In this document: in pieces, positions 9,108 to 16,773 of the stretch
Position numbering within the stretch: position 1 is the first letter of the stretch
How the letters are laid out: each line of letters starts with the position of its first letter
Source: Luteipulveratus flavus
Lineage (GTDB): Bacteria > Actinomycetota > Actinomycetes > Actinomycetales > Dermatophilaceae
Strand: one strand, 5' to 3'
NCBI RefSeq assembly: GCF_029080175.1
Contig: NZ_JARFJC010000013.1
Length of the DNA stretch: 64,000 nt
The notes under the pieces: model-generated
Told to the model about the DNA's origin: nothing
The model's input: only the letters and a program-made list of their open reading frames with translations
Databases searched by the model: none
Position numbers and translations under genes: made by a program

Positions 9108-9977
9108 ATGACCAGTCGGCCCGGCGCGTCGGGACGAGCGCGCCTCACGACCGTCGTTCTCGGCGTCGTCGTGGGGTTCGCGCTCGTCGCCGGCGTGGTC
9201 GTGCTGGCCCTGCGCACGCTCGGCTCGGACGACTCCGCGGGCCGGCCGGTCTCGTCCGCTTCGAGCCCGGCCGGGTCCGCGCCGGCCGCGACGCGGGTCC
9301 CGGTCCCGCAGGTGTCCGCCGATGTGCTGGCGGCGCTCCCGCGGGCGACGACCGACACGACGGTCCGCGGTGCGCCGGTCGACCTGTCCGGTCGCAGCCA
9401 CGGCGTCGTCGTCCAGGTCGCGCAGGAGACCGCCGGTTTCGCGCGGCCGGGGGCTACGCCGGTCACGGTCGTACCGGCGAAGCAGATCGGCAACCCGACC
9501 TGGCTGCCGGTGCTGGCCCAGCGGGACGGCTGGATGCAGGTGCGGCTGCCGTCCCGACCCAACGGCGCGACGGCGTGGATCCCCGACACCGGCCAGCGCA
9601 CCGCGACGACGCGGTGGGCCGTGCGGATCGATCTGGCCACCGGCTCGATGACCGTGGACGAGGGGAAGCGCGTGGCCGGCAGCTGGCGCATCGGCCAGGG
9701 CCAGGACCGGACGCCCACACCGAGCGGTGAGACGTTCCTCCTTGCCGGGTTCGTGGACCCGCAGCAGAGCTTCTCACCGGTCATCTACGCTCTGGGGGCC
9801 CACTCGGACACCCTCGACACGTTCGGCGGCGGCCCCGGCACCGTTGCCGTCCACGGCTGGCCCACGGCGGCCGGACGGACCGGCAAGGTCTCGCACGGCT
9901 GCGTACGGATCCCGGACGCAGCGCTCGACATCCTCGGCAGGCTGCCGACGGGGACGCCTGTATCCATCACCGCATGA
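9108..9977 (+). CDS. L,D-transpeptidase (YkuD domain), membrane-anchored
   Basis: Forms 3-3 cross-links or related L,D bonds in peptidoglycan. The 289-residue protein has one N-terminal transmembrane segment (about residues 15-36, TTVVLGVVVGFALVAGVVVL), an Ala/Ser/Pro-rich linker, an SH3-like middle part, and a C-terminal YkuD domain with the catalytic signature SHGCVRIP (Cys at 265). The upstream His is in VAVHGWP. It follows the sedolisin gene closely, and the next gene begins 23 nt after its stop, so the three probably form a cell-envelope cluster. No strong ribosome-binding site precedes the ATG. Confidence 0.92.
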   Translation: MTSRPGASGRARLTTVVLGVVVGFALVAGVVVLALRTLGSDDSAGRPVSSASSPAGSAPAATRVPVPQVSADVLAALPRATTDTTVRGAPVDLSGRSHGVVVQVAQETAGFARPGATPVTVVPAKQIGNPTWLPVLAQRDGWMQVRLPSRPNGATAWIPDTGQRTATTRWAVRIDLATGSMTVDEGKRVAGSWRIGQGQDRTPTPSGETFLLAGFVDPQQSFSPVIYALGAHSDTLDTFGGGPGTVAVHGWPTAAGRTGKVSHGCVRIPDAALDILGRLPTGTPVSITA

Positions 9978-10000
9978 ATCGACGTCAGGGAGGACGAGAA

Positions 10001-10825
10001 ATGAAGCGCAACACAGCGCTGTTCGGCGCATCGGTCGCCGCTGGAGTGGCGGGGGCGATCGGCCTGGTCGTCGCGAGCGCAGGCGGCGTCGCCGCGCCGA
10101 AGGACCCCGTGGGCGGTGGCGTGGCCTGGCGGACGATCACCGACAACCACCCGACGTTCGCGAGCGGCTCGGTCGGCGACTCCGACGGTTTCTTCACCGC
10201 GCGCGCGAGCACCACCGGCGGGGTGTCGGACGAGTCGACGAGCGCGGAGGGCATTGTCACCCGCTTCTCGATGCCGGCGCTGGGCGTCAGCGGCATCGGG
10301 GTCACCGTCGGCTGCGACGGCGGCGCGTACACCGTGACCGTCACCGGCGGCGGCGCACCCGGCAAGAAGGCCCTCGGCTCCACCACCTCACTGGCGGCGT
10401 TCACCGGCAACGCGAACGCCCAGGGCACGGTCACCTTCGGCCGCGGCGGCGCGGACGGTCGCGTCGGGGCGTACCTCGACCTCGCGGACGCGATCGGTGA
10501 GGGCACGTACATCAAGCTCGGGTACGCCTCGTGCGCGGCCGGGCCGACGCCGACGGGTTCGCCCACCTCGACGCCGACGCAGCCCCCGACGAGCACCTCG
10601 TCCCCGACCCCGTCGCCGACGGGCACGACGACCGGCACCGGTACGTCCACCGGCACGCCGACGGGCACATTCACGGGCACCGGTACTCCGACGGGCACCT
10701 CGACGCAGCCCCCGACGGGCACGTCGTCCCCGACCCAGGAGCCGACCGGCCCCACCCCCACGGGTGAACCGACCGAGCCGCCGGTCCCGACGCCGAGCAC
10801 CACGGCGCTGCCGGTCACCGGCTGA
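10001..10825 (+). CDS. Secreted Thr/Pro-rich protein ending in LPVTG
   Basis: A 274-residue exported protein of unknown function. A signal peptide (MKRNTALFGASVAAGVAGAIGL to about residue 32) leads into a domain of about 145 residues with two cysteines (VGCDGG, YASCAAG). A repetitive tail of about 90 residues made of PTGT/TPTS motifs follows and stops exactly at LPVTG. The usual hydrophobic segment and basic tail of a sortase signal are absent. GGAGG precedes the ATG at 10001, which is preferred over an in-frame ATG nine codons earlier. A terminator follows directly, so the short C terminus is not an obvious frameshift. Confidence 0.75.
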   Translation: MKRNTALFGASVAAGVAGAIGLVVASAGGVAAPKDPVGGGVAWRTITDNHPTFASGSVGDSDGFFTARASTTGGVSDESTSAEGIVTRFSMPALGVSGIGVTVGCDGGAYTVTVTGGGAPGKKALGSTTSLAAFTGNANAQGTVTFGRGGADGRVGAYLDLADAIGEGTYIKLGYASCAAGPTPTGSPTSTPTQPPTSTSSPTPSPTGTTTGTGTSTGTPTGTFTGTGTPTGTSTQPPTGTSSPTQEPTGPTPTGEPTEPPVPTPSTTALPVTG

Positions 10826-10836
10826 GACCACCCGAA

Positions 10837-10871
10837 CCGCACCCCTGTCACCCCCGGTGGCGGGGGTGCGG
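10837..10871 (+). terminator. Hairpin terminator after the LPVTG-tail gene
   Basis: Stem CCGCACCCC/GGGGTGCGG with a 17-nt loop, extended outward by CGAA(C) pairing with GTTCG across a small bulge. It begins 12 nt after the stop codon. Confidence 0.7.
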
Positions 10872-10884
10872 CCGTTCGGCGCCA

Positions 10885-10890
10885 TAGGCT
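10885..10890 (+). promoter_or_regulatory. -10 box (TAGGCT) of a probable leaderless transcript
   Basis: TAGGCT lies 6 nt upstream of the ATG at 10897 and no Shine-Dalgarno sequence is present. This spacing puts transcription start at or next to the start codon, a pattern repeated at several genes in this window. Confidence 0.55.
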
Positions 10891-10896
10891 CGGAGC

Positions 10897-11871
10897 ATGA
10901 CGTCGCCCGCGCCCGTACCTCCGCAGCCGACGCTCGTCGACGGGGCGGTGACGCTGCGTCCCTGGGCACCGACCGAGCCCGACCTGGCCGGTGCGGAGGG
11001 CCTGTCGACGAAGGAGCGGCACGCCGCGTACGCCGACGACCGTCGCGCGGTGAGCTTCGTCGTGGAGGCCGACGGTGTGGTGGCGGGCGCCGTGACGGTC
11101 ACGCGGGCGAACGGCCGGGACGGCACGGGCCGGCTGAGCTGGTCGGAGGTGCGCGGCCGCGCCGGCGACCGCATGAGCCAGGCGCTCCGCGCGCTCGCCG
11201 GCTACGGCTTCGAGGAGCTCGGTCTCCGCCGCGTCGAGGTGTACGCCGACGTGGCCGACCGGGACGCCGTACGCATCGCCAGTCGGGCGGGGCTGCGCAA
11301 GGAGGGCGTCGTCCGCGGGTACGCGGCGACCGGGGGCGCCGTGCTGCTGGGCCGGCTCGCCGACGACCCGGACCCGTTCACCCGCGAGGGATTCGTCGCG
11401 ACTCTCAACGCGGGGCTGCCCACGAAGCGGGCCATCGCCCAGGCGCTGATCCGCAACGAGCGCGGTGAGGTGCTGGTCTGCGAGCTGGTCTACAAGAACT
11501 TCTGGGACCTGCCCGGCGGCGTGGTCGATCCGGGGGAGTCGCCGGCGCACGCGGTGGTTCGGGAGATCCGCGAGGAGCTCAGGCTCGACGCGCGGATCCG
11601 GTCGCTGGCCACGGTCAGCTGGCTGCCGCCATGGCACGGCTGGGACGACGCGACGCTGTTCCTGTTCGACGTCGAGGTGGGTGGCGCCGCCGAGGTCGAG
11701 CGAGCGGTCCTGGAGCCGCGCGAGATCCGCGCGGTGCACTGGGTGGACGAGGTCGGTCTGAAGGCGCACACCGCGGACTACACCGCTCGCCTGGTCGCCC
11801 GCGCCGTCCGCCAGCTCGACGAGGGCGGGGGAACCGCGTACCTCGAGAACGGCATCGACCCCGACTGGTGA
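10897..11871 (+). CDS. GNAT acetyltransferase-Nudix hydrolase fusion
   Basis: A two-domain protein of 324 residues. Residues about 10-160 form a GNAT-like acetyltransferase (motif A region around GRAGDRMSQALRALAGYGFEE). Residues about 175-300 form a Nudix hydrolase with the box at 208-230, GVVDPGESPAHAVVREIREE. The box fits GX5EX7REUXEEXGU except that the second conserved Gly is Arg229. It could couple acetylation and pyrophosphohydrolysis of a nucleotide-linked or antibiotic-type substrate, but the substrate is unknown. It starts 6 nt after a TAGGCT -10 box and is followed by arm-type dispersed repeats. Confidence 0.82.
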   Translation: MTSPAPVPPQPTLVDGAVTLRPWAPTEPDLAGAEGLSTKERHAAYADDRRAVSFVVEADGVVAGAVTVTRANGRDGTGRLSWSEVRGRAGDRMSQALRALAGYGFEELGLRRVEVYADVADRDAVRIASRAGLRKEGVVRGYAATGGAVLLGRLADDPDPFTREGFVATLNAGLPTKRAIAQALIRNERGEVLVCELVYKNFWDLPGGVVDPGESPAHAVVREIREELRLDARIRSLATVSWLPPWHGWDDATLFLFDVEVGGAAEVERAVLEPREIRAVHWVDEVGLKAHTADYTARLVARAVRQLDEGGGTAYLENGIDPDW

Positions 11872-11895
11872 CCCGGCCTTGCCCCACCGGACTGC

Positions 11896-12026
11896 GCTGG
11901 TTGAGCCGGGCCGGAGCGCTGGCGGAGGGCCGTGTCGAAACCGGGTGAGGCGTGGGGCGGGTCTCCCGCGGTGTCACCAGGTTTCGACTCGGGCTCGCGC
12001 TGGGGCGCTCGCCCGGCTCAACCAGC
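11896..12026. repeat. Paired-arm dispersed repeat, GCTGGTTGAGCC subfamily (131 bp)
   Basis: The left arm (11896-11949) runs from GCTGGTTGAGCC to GTGTCGAAACC. The right arm (11975-12026) is its imperfect inverse, from CACCAGGTTTCGACTCG to GGCTCAACCAGC. A core of about 25 bp (GGGCGGGTCTCCC region) separates them. The pair is the same size as the copy embedded in the E2 gene (22014-22143) and has the same arms as the GIY-YIG element at 42315-42839. Confidence 0.85.
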
Positions 12027-12043
12027 GGACCTTGCCCACCGTC

Positions 12044-12131
12044 GGTCGAGTAGGGCGAACGAAGTGAGACCTGGTGCGCGCGGTCACCTGGTCTCGATAC
12101 GGCTCGCCCTAGGGGGCTCGCCTACTCGACC
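12044..12131. repeat. Paired-arm dispersed repeat, GGTCGAGTAGG subfamily (88 bp)
   Basis: Arms GGTCGAGTAGGGCGA...GAGACCTGGTG and CACCTGGTCTCGATACGG...CGCCTACTCGACC face each other around a short core. It directly follows the 131-bp pair and is related to 33454-33553. It lies between the GNAT-Nudix and holin-like genes and contains no open reading frame. Confidence 0.8.
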
Positions 12132-12164
12132 GGCGTCGGGGCTGCTCGACCGGCGGCCTCGGGG

Positions 12165-12551
12165 TCAGTCGTCGTCGCGGATCACGATGTTCAGGACCCA
12201 GCTGACCAGGGTGATGATCAGGGCTCCGGCGACCGCGTCCCAGAAGAAGTCGTCGACGTGGAACGAGAGGTTCAGCTGGTCGGAGAACCAGGAGAGCAGC
12301 TGAAGCATCAGGGCGTTCACGATCAGGGTGAACAGGCCGAGCGTCAGGATCAGCGCCGGTAGCGAGATCAGCAGCGCGATCGGCTTCACGACGGCGTTGA
12401 TCAGACCGAAGATCACGGCGACCACGATCACCGTGACGACCTTGCTGCTGGTGCTCTTGGAGTCGTCGACCAGGGTGATGCCCGAGATCACGGCGGCGGC
12501 CACCCAGAGGGCGACGGCGTTGATGCCGGTCTTGATGGCGAAGTTGACCAT
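12165..12551 (-). CDS. Phage holin family / YvlD-like four-helix membrane protein
   Basis: A 128-residue integral membrane protein with about four hydrophobic segments. It belongs to the widespread 'phage holin family' (YvlD-like) group, whose members are chromosomal and mostly uncharacterised; nothing here suggests a prophage. Typical family residues are GLINAVVKPIALLISLPALILTLGLFTLIVNALML. The ATG at 12551 was chosen because the longer reading frame adds an unrelated polar N terminus that overlaps the promoter of the divergent hisC-type gene. Its 3' side borders the dispersed repeat pair at 12044-12131. Confidence 0.82.
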   Translation of the reverse strand: MVNFAIKTGINAVALWVAAAVISGITLVDDSKSTSSKVVTVIVVAVIFGLINAVVKPIALLISLPALILTLGLFTLIVNALMLQLLSWFSDQLNLSFHVDDFFWDAVAGALIITLVSWVLNIVIRDDD

Positions 12552-12611
12552 GTGCTCATCCTGGCAGCCCCACCGCCCCGAACGCCGGACGCCGACGCCC
12601 GCGGCGGCTCC

Positions 12612-12617
12612 TACAGT
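12612..12617 (+). promoter_or_regulatory. -10 box (TACAGT) of a probable leaderless transcript
   Basis: TACAGT is 7 nt before the ATG of the aminotransferase at 12625, with no ribosome-binding site between them. Confidence 0.5.
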
Positions 12618-12624
12618 GGTGCCC

Positions 12625-13719
12625 ATGACTGACCAGACCACGCCGACCACCGACGTTCGGCTGCGCACGACGCTCGCCGGGGTGCCGGGCTACAAGCCGG
12701 GCAAGCCGGCCGCGCCCCGGACCGACGTGACGACGTACAAGATCTCCTCGAACGAGAACCCGTACCCGCCGCTGCCCTCGGTGCTGAAGGTCGTCCAGGA
12801 CGCGGCGACCCAGATGAACCGCTACCCGGACATGGCCGTCTCGGCGCTCACCGCCAAGATCGCCGAGACGCTGGACGTGCCGGCCGAGCACGTCGCGACC
12901 GGTACCGGCAGCGTGGGCGTGCTCGGGCAGCTGCTGCAGATCACCTGCGAGCCGGGCGACGAGGTCGTGTACGCGTGGCGCTCGTTCGAGGCGTACCCGA
13001 TCGTCGTGGCGCTCGCGGGCGCCACGTCGGTGCAGGTCCCGCTGACCGCCGACGCCCGGCACGACCTGGACGCGATGGCCGAGGCGATCACCGACCGCAC
13101 CCGGCTGGTCCTGGTCTGCACCCCGAACAACCCGACCGGCCCGGTCGTGCACGCCGACGAGCTGGACGCGTTCATCGCCACGGTGCCCTCCGACGTGCTG
13201 ATCGTCATCGACGAGGCGTACCTGGAGTTCGTCCGTGACGGCGACGCCCCGGTGGCGCTGGACGTCTACCGCAAGCACCCGAACGTCGCTGTGCTGCGGA
13301 CGTTCTCGAAGGCGTACGGCCTCGCCGGTCTCCGGGTGGGGTACGCGGTGGCGCAGGCGCCGGTCGCCGAGGCGCTGCGCAAGGCGGCGGTCCCGTTCGG
13401 TGTGAGCACCGTCGCGCAGGAGGCGGCGATCGCCAGCCTGGACGCGTACGACGAGCTGGCCGAGCGGGTCACCGCCCTGGTCCAGGAGCGCGGGCGGGTC
13501 CTGGAGGCGCTGCGCGGTCAGGGCTGGGACGTGCCCGAGACGCAGGCGAACTTCGTCTGGCTGCCGCTGGGCGAGGACACCGTGGAGTTCGCCGAGGTCG
13601 CCGACGACGCGGGTCTGGTGGTCCGGCCGTTCGCGGGGGAGGGCTGCCGCTGCACGATCGCCGAGACGGAGGCCAACGACCGTCTCATCGAGGTCGCGGG
13701 CGCGTTCCGCAACCGCTGA
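12625..13719 (+). CDS. hisC: Histidinol-phosphate / aromatic amino acid aminotransferase (class I PLP)
   Basis: A PLP-dependent transaminase of 364 residues that matches the HisC/Pat family. It contains the N-terminal SSNENPYPPLPSV substrate loop, CTPNNPTGP, the IDEAYLEFV strand, the Schiff-base lysine in TFSKAYGLAGLRVGYA, and a C-terminal GEGCRCTI arginine-type motif. It may serve histidine synthesis or phenylalanine/tyrosine transamination; no other his genes are adjacent, so the alternative Pat call is equally possible. The start at 12625 follows a TACAGT -10 box by 7 nt. It converges on the sortase gene across a strong bidirectional hairpin. Confidence 0.88.
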   Translation: MTDQTTPTTDVRLRTTLAGVPGYKPGKPAAPRTDVTTYKISSNENPYPPLPSVLKVVQDAATQMNRYPDMAVSALTAKIAETLDVPAEHVATGTGSVGVLGQLLQITCEPGDEVVYAWRSFEAYPIVVALAGATSVQVPLTADARHDLDAMAEAITDRTRLVLVCTPNNPTGPVVHADELDAFIATVPSDVLIVIDEAYLEFVRDGDAPVALDVYRKHPNVAVLRTFSKAYGLAGLRVGYAVAQAPVAEALRKAAVPFGVSTVAQEAAIASLDAYDELAERVTALVQERGRVLEALRGQGWDVPETQANFVWLPLGEDTVEFAEVADDAGLVVRPFAGEGCRCTIAETEANDRLIEVAGAFRNR

Positions 13720-13731
13720 TCCCACGCGGAA

Positions 13732-13774
13732 GGCCGGCGTACGAGGACACCCCACCTCCCCTCGTACGCCGGCC
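13732..13774. terminator. Bidirectional terminator between hisC-type gene and sortase gene
   Basis: A perfect 14-bp stem, GGCCGGCGTACGAG with CTCGTACGCCGGCC, and a 15-nt loop, between two convergent genes. There is no U tract on either side. Confidence 0.8.
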
Positions 13775-13785
13775 GGTCCGTGGGC

Positions 13786-14493
13786 TCACCCGGCGTGGTG
13801 AGCGGGTGGTGCTGTCGAGGGCACCAGGTGCGCGAAGACGACGATGTTGTCCAGGTGATGACCCGAGTCGCCGTCGTACACGCCGCCGCAGGTGATCAGG
13901 CGCAGCTCGGCGCGGTCGACGGTCCCGTAGACCTTCTCGGTGGGGAACGACGCCTTGGGGTACTGCCCGACCTGGTCCACCTGGAACGCCGCGGTCGAGC
14001 CGTCCTGGCGGTCGACCTCGATCCGCTGGCCGGGCTTCATGGCGCCGAGCTCGAAGAACACCCCGCGCTTGCTCTGCCAGGTGACGTGCGCGGCGATGAT
14101 CGACGGGCCGAGCTGACCGGGCGTGGGGCTCCCGGTGAACCAGCCGGCCTGCTTGCCGTTCTGCGGAACCTCCATGCGGCGGTTCGGCTGCAGCCCGAGG
14201 TCGATGACGTCCGTGTTCACCTTCAGCGAGGGGATGCGGACCCGGGTCGGCTGCGACCGGTCCAGCACCTCGCCCTGCGGGACGGCGTACGCCGCTCCCT
14301 TCCGGGCGGGCGGCGAGGACGACGCAGCGCCAGAAGGGCTCTCGGCCGCCGCGGTGGAGCGGCCCGGGGACGGTGGCGTGGCCGTGTCCTGCTTCGACAG
14401 GCCGTAGGCCACCAGTCCGGTCCCGCTCAGCGCGAGCACGGCGGCCGTGGCCGACACCGTACGGAGTCGACCACGGCCGGACGTGATACCCAT
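13786..14493 (-). CDS. Class F-type sortase (C60)
   Basis: A membrane-anchored transpeptidase that would attach a surface protein to the cell wall. It is 235 residues with one N-terminal transmembrane segment (about 10-30), a Pro/Ser/Ala linker, and a sortase barrel with catalytic His in IIAAHVTWQSKRGVF and Cys in ELRLITCGGVYDG. At the position where an Arg is commonly seen after the Cys, the sequence reads SGHHLDNIVVFA, so the third catalytic residue is not obvious. It is transcribed 9 bp after the gene for a secreted protein with a sorting-like tail, its likely substrate. Confidence 0.85.
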   Translation of the reverse strand: MGITSGRGRLRTVSATAAVLALSGTGLVAYGLSKQDTATPPSPGRSTAAAESPSGAASSSPPARKGAAYAVPQGEVLDRSQPTRVRIPSLKVNTDVIDLGLQPNRRMEVPQNGKQAGWFTGSPTPGQLGPSIIAAHVTWQSKRGVFFELGAMKPGQRIEVDRQDGSTAAFQVDQVGQYPKASFPTEKVYGTVDRAELRLITCGGVYDGDSGHHLDNIVVFAHLVPSTAPPAHHAG

Positions 14494-14502
14494 CGGGATC
14501 GG

Positions 14503-15297
14503 TCAGCTCTGCCGGCCGAGACGGCGGCGGTAGGCCCAGGCTCCGCCGGCGCCGGCGAGCGTGAACGCGCCGAGACCGAGGATGGCCACGTCCTCGACCC
14601 CCTGGGTGGTGCCGTCGCCGGTGTCGACACCGCCGGTCGGCTCAGCGCCCACCGAGGCGCCGCTGACCGTGCCGCAGGTGGCCGGGTTGGTGGCCTCCTG
14701 CGGGATGCCGCTCACACCGAGGGACTTGGCGAAGGTGGACTCGCCGAGCGCGTCGAGGTCGTACTTGTCGTTGCCGTTGGCGTCGAGGCCGTGCTGGACG
14801 ATGTGCAGGTTCTTCAGCTTGGCGCCGGCGCCCGCGGGCAGGGTGATGGTGCGGTCGTAGGACAGGTTGCCCTGGGCGTCCGCCACGGGCATCCGATCGA
14901 CGGCGAGACCGCTCTTGGGGCTGGTGTCGCCCTTGGTGGTCAGCGAGATCATGATGTCGCCGTACATCGGCAGGCCCTCTTCGGTGCTCACCTGGCCGTC
15001 GCCGTTCTTGTCGGCCGCCGAGGTGGGGCAGGTGAAGTTCTTGTTCTCCGAGAACGAGCCGTGGAAGTGCTGCGCGTGCGGCGAGTTCGGCGTGAAGCCG
15101 CTCCCCGTGATGTGGACCGACAGCTGGTCGCCCATGACGTGCACGGTGGCCGTCGAGTGCGAGCCGCTGTTGTTGCCCATCGTATCCGTCAGCTTCATGG
15201 AGTACGTGCCGTCGTCCGCGTGGGCGCCGGAGGCACCCGCGAAGATCATGGCGCAGGCCGCCGGCGCAGCCAGGGCGAGCTTCGTGGTGGTGCGCAT
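14503..15297 (-). CDS. Secreted CHRD-like protein with EF-hand loop and sorting-type C terminus (probable sortase substrate)
   Basis: A 264-residue exported protein. The signal peptide ends near AGASGAHA (about residue 27). The body looks like a CHRD/Cu-Zn-SOD-type beta-sandwich with HAQHFHG and LHIVQHGLD, and contains a canonical 12-residue EF-hand loop, DKNGDGQVSTEE. The C terminus has a hydrophobic stretch (VAILGLGAFTLAGAGGAWAY) and a basic tail (RRRLGRQS), the shape of a sortase signal. However, the expected LPXTG is replaced by something like GGVDTG. AAGGAG precedes the ATG at 15297. The sortase gene follows after 9 bp, so the two genes are probably one unit. Confidence 0.78.
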   Translation of the reverse strand: MRTTTKLALAAPAACAMIFAGASGAHADDGTYSMKLTDTMGNNSGSHSTATVHVMGDQLSVHITGSGFTPNSPHAQHFHGSFSENKNFTCPTSAADKNGDGQVSTEEGLPMYGDIMISLTTKGDTSPKSGLAVDRMPVADAQGNLSYDRTITLPAGAGAKLKNLHIVQHGLDANGNDKYDLDALGESTFAKSLGVSGIPQEATNPATCGTVSGASVGAEPTGGVDTGDGTTQGVEDVAILGLGAFTLAGAGGAWAYRRRLGRQS

Positions 15298-15424
15298 CGT
15301 TGAGCTCCTTCGGTTGTGTGCCCCGTGCAGGGGTTCTCTCGGGGCCTGACATGCGGGGGTTCGGCGCGAGCCACGGACCGGATGGGTAGGCGGGGTCACG
15401 TTTTTCGGGCGGCGCCGCTCGGAC

Positions 15425-16621
15425 GTGTTGGATGGGCGGGTGCTGTCGGCGTACCTCCCCCTGCTCCGCACCCCGGGTGCCCCACGCTTCGTCGCCGGGA
15501 GTGCGCTGGCGCGGCTGGGCAGTGCGATGTTCGGCGTCGCGGTCGTCGCGATGGTCTCGGCCAGGCGCGAGTCGTACGGTCTGGCGGGCGGTGTCTCGGC
15601 CGCCGGGCTGGTGGTGCTGGCGATCACCGCGGCCGTTGTCGGTCGGCTCATCGACCGGCGTGGTCAGCGCCGCATCGCGCTGCCGCTCGTCGGGTGGACC
15701 GTGCTGTGGGGGTCGACGCTGGTCGCCCTGTCCGTCGTGGAGGCCCCGGCCTGGACGCTGTTCGTGGCGTACGCGCTCGCGGCCATCGTCGCGAACACCG
15801 GCACCATGTCGCGGGCCCGCTGGTCGCACCTGCTGACCGACCGGCCGGACCGGCTGCACACCGCCATGTCGTTCGAGCAGGTGATCGACGAGCTCTCGTT
15901 CGTCTTCGGTCCGGTGCTCGCGGTGGTGCTGTCGACGCAGGTGTTCCCCGAGGCCGGGTTCGTCGCGGCCGGTCTCTGCTATGTCGTGGGCATGGTCGTG
16001 TTCCTCGGCGCGCGCAGCACCGAGCCGCCGGTCGACCGGGACGCGCAGCCGGACACCACGCTCGCGCTGCGCCGTCCGGGCATCGTGCTGCTCGGCCTGG
16101 TGATGTTCATGACCGGCACGATCTTCGGCTCGAACGAGGTCGTCACGATCGCCGTCGCCGAGCACCTGGGCCGCAAGGACCTCGCCGGGCCGGTGCTCGC
16201 GCTCTTCGCCCTCGGGTCGGCCGGCGCCGGGCTGGTGTACGGCGCTCGTACGGTGCGGCTGAGCCTGCCCACCGCGCTGGTGGCCGGCACGCTCGGGATG
16301 GTCGTGCTGGAGGCGCCGGTCCTGCTCGCGGGCGACTTCGTGAGTCTGTCGCTGGTGATGCTGGTGGCCGGCGTCGCGACGGCGCCGACGCTCATCACCT
16401 CGATGAACCTCGCCCAGCGCCTCGTCCCGGCCGGTCAGGTCAACGAGGCGCTCAGCGTCGTGATCACCGGGCTGATCGTCGGTGTCGCGGCAGGCTCGGC
16501 GGCCGGCGGACGGGTGGCGGAGGCGTACACGCCGCAGGCCGGCTACTGGGTGGCGGTCGTCGCCGGCGCTCTGGCCGTCGTCCTCGCCGTGCTCGGCCGG
16601 CGCACCCTCCGGACGCCCTGA
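15425..16621 (+). CDS. MFS transporter (12-helix)
   Basis: A 398-residue polytopic permease with about 12 hydrophobic segments and an MFS loop 2-3 motif (VVGRLIDRRGQRR near residues 71-83). It resembles actinobacterial MFS exporters of unknown substrate. The start is uncertain: the frame opens with GTG at 15425 and has TTG 15428 and GTG 15440 as alternatives, none with a good ribosome-binding site. An ATG at 15432 is out of frame. It is convergent with the downstream methyltransferase gene. Confidence 0.82.
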   Translation: MLDGRVLSAYLPLLRTPGAPRFVAGSALARLGSAMFGVAVVAMVSARRESYGLAGGVSAAGLVVLAITAAVVGRLIDRRGQRRIALPLVGWTVLWGSTLVALSVVEAPAWTLFVAYALAAIVANTGTMSRARWSHLLTDRPDRLHTAMSFEQVIDELSFVFGPVLAVVLSTQVFPEAGFVAAGLCYVVGMVVFLGARSTEPPVDRDAQPDTTLALRRPGIVLLGLVMFMTGTIFGSNEVVTIAVAEHLGRKDLAGPVLALFALGSAGAGLVYGARTVRLSLPTALVAGTLGMVVLEAPVLLAGDFVSLSLVMLVAGVATAPTLITSMNLAQRLVPAGQVNEALSVVITGLIVGVAAGSAAGGRVAEAYTPQAGYWVAVVAGALAVVLAVLGRRTLRTP

Positions 16622-16660
16622 CGCGGTGCCGCGGTCCTCCGAGATGGTCGTCCGCGCCCC

Positions 16661-16702
16661 GTGCAGAAGGAACGCGCGCTATTGCGCCCGTTCCTTCTGC
16701 AC
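16661..16702. terminator. Bidirectional terminator between MFS and methyltransferase genes
   Basis: A perfect 14-bp stem, GTGCAGAAGGAACG with CGTTCCTTCTGCAC, and a 14-nt loop that can form its own GCGC pairing. It lies between convergent genes ending at 16621 and 16774. Confidence 0.75.
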
Positions 16703-16773
16703 TCCCTTCGAGGACGGCGCTCCGAGGAATCGCTGCGCGTCAGCGCGGGGAGTGGATCGCAGATGCTGGTCGG

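Noticed and set aside
7077..9401. 774-residue minus-strand reading frame opposite the sedolisin gene
   Set aside because: No motif, Arg/Val/Gly-rich; the plus strand has a complete S53 protease.
12165..12551. Prophage remnant because of the holin-like protein
   Set aside because: The YvlD-type 'phage holin family' is chromosomal in many bacteria and no other phage genes are present.
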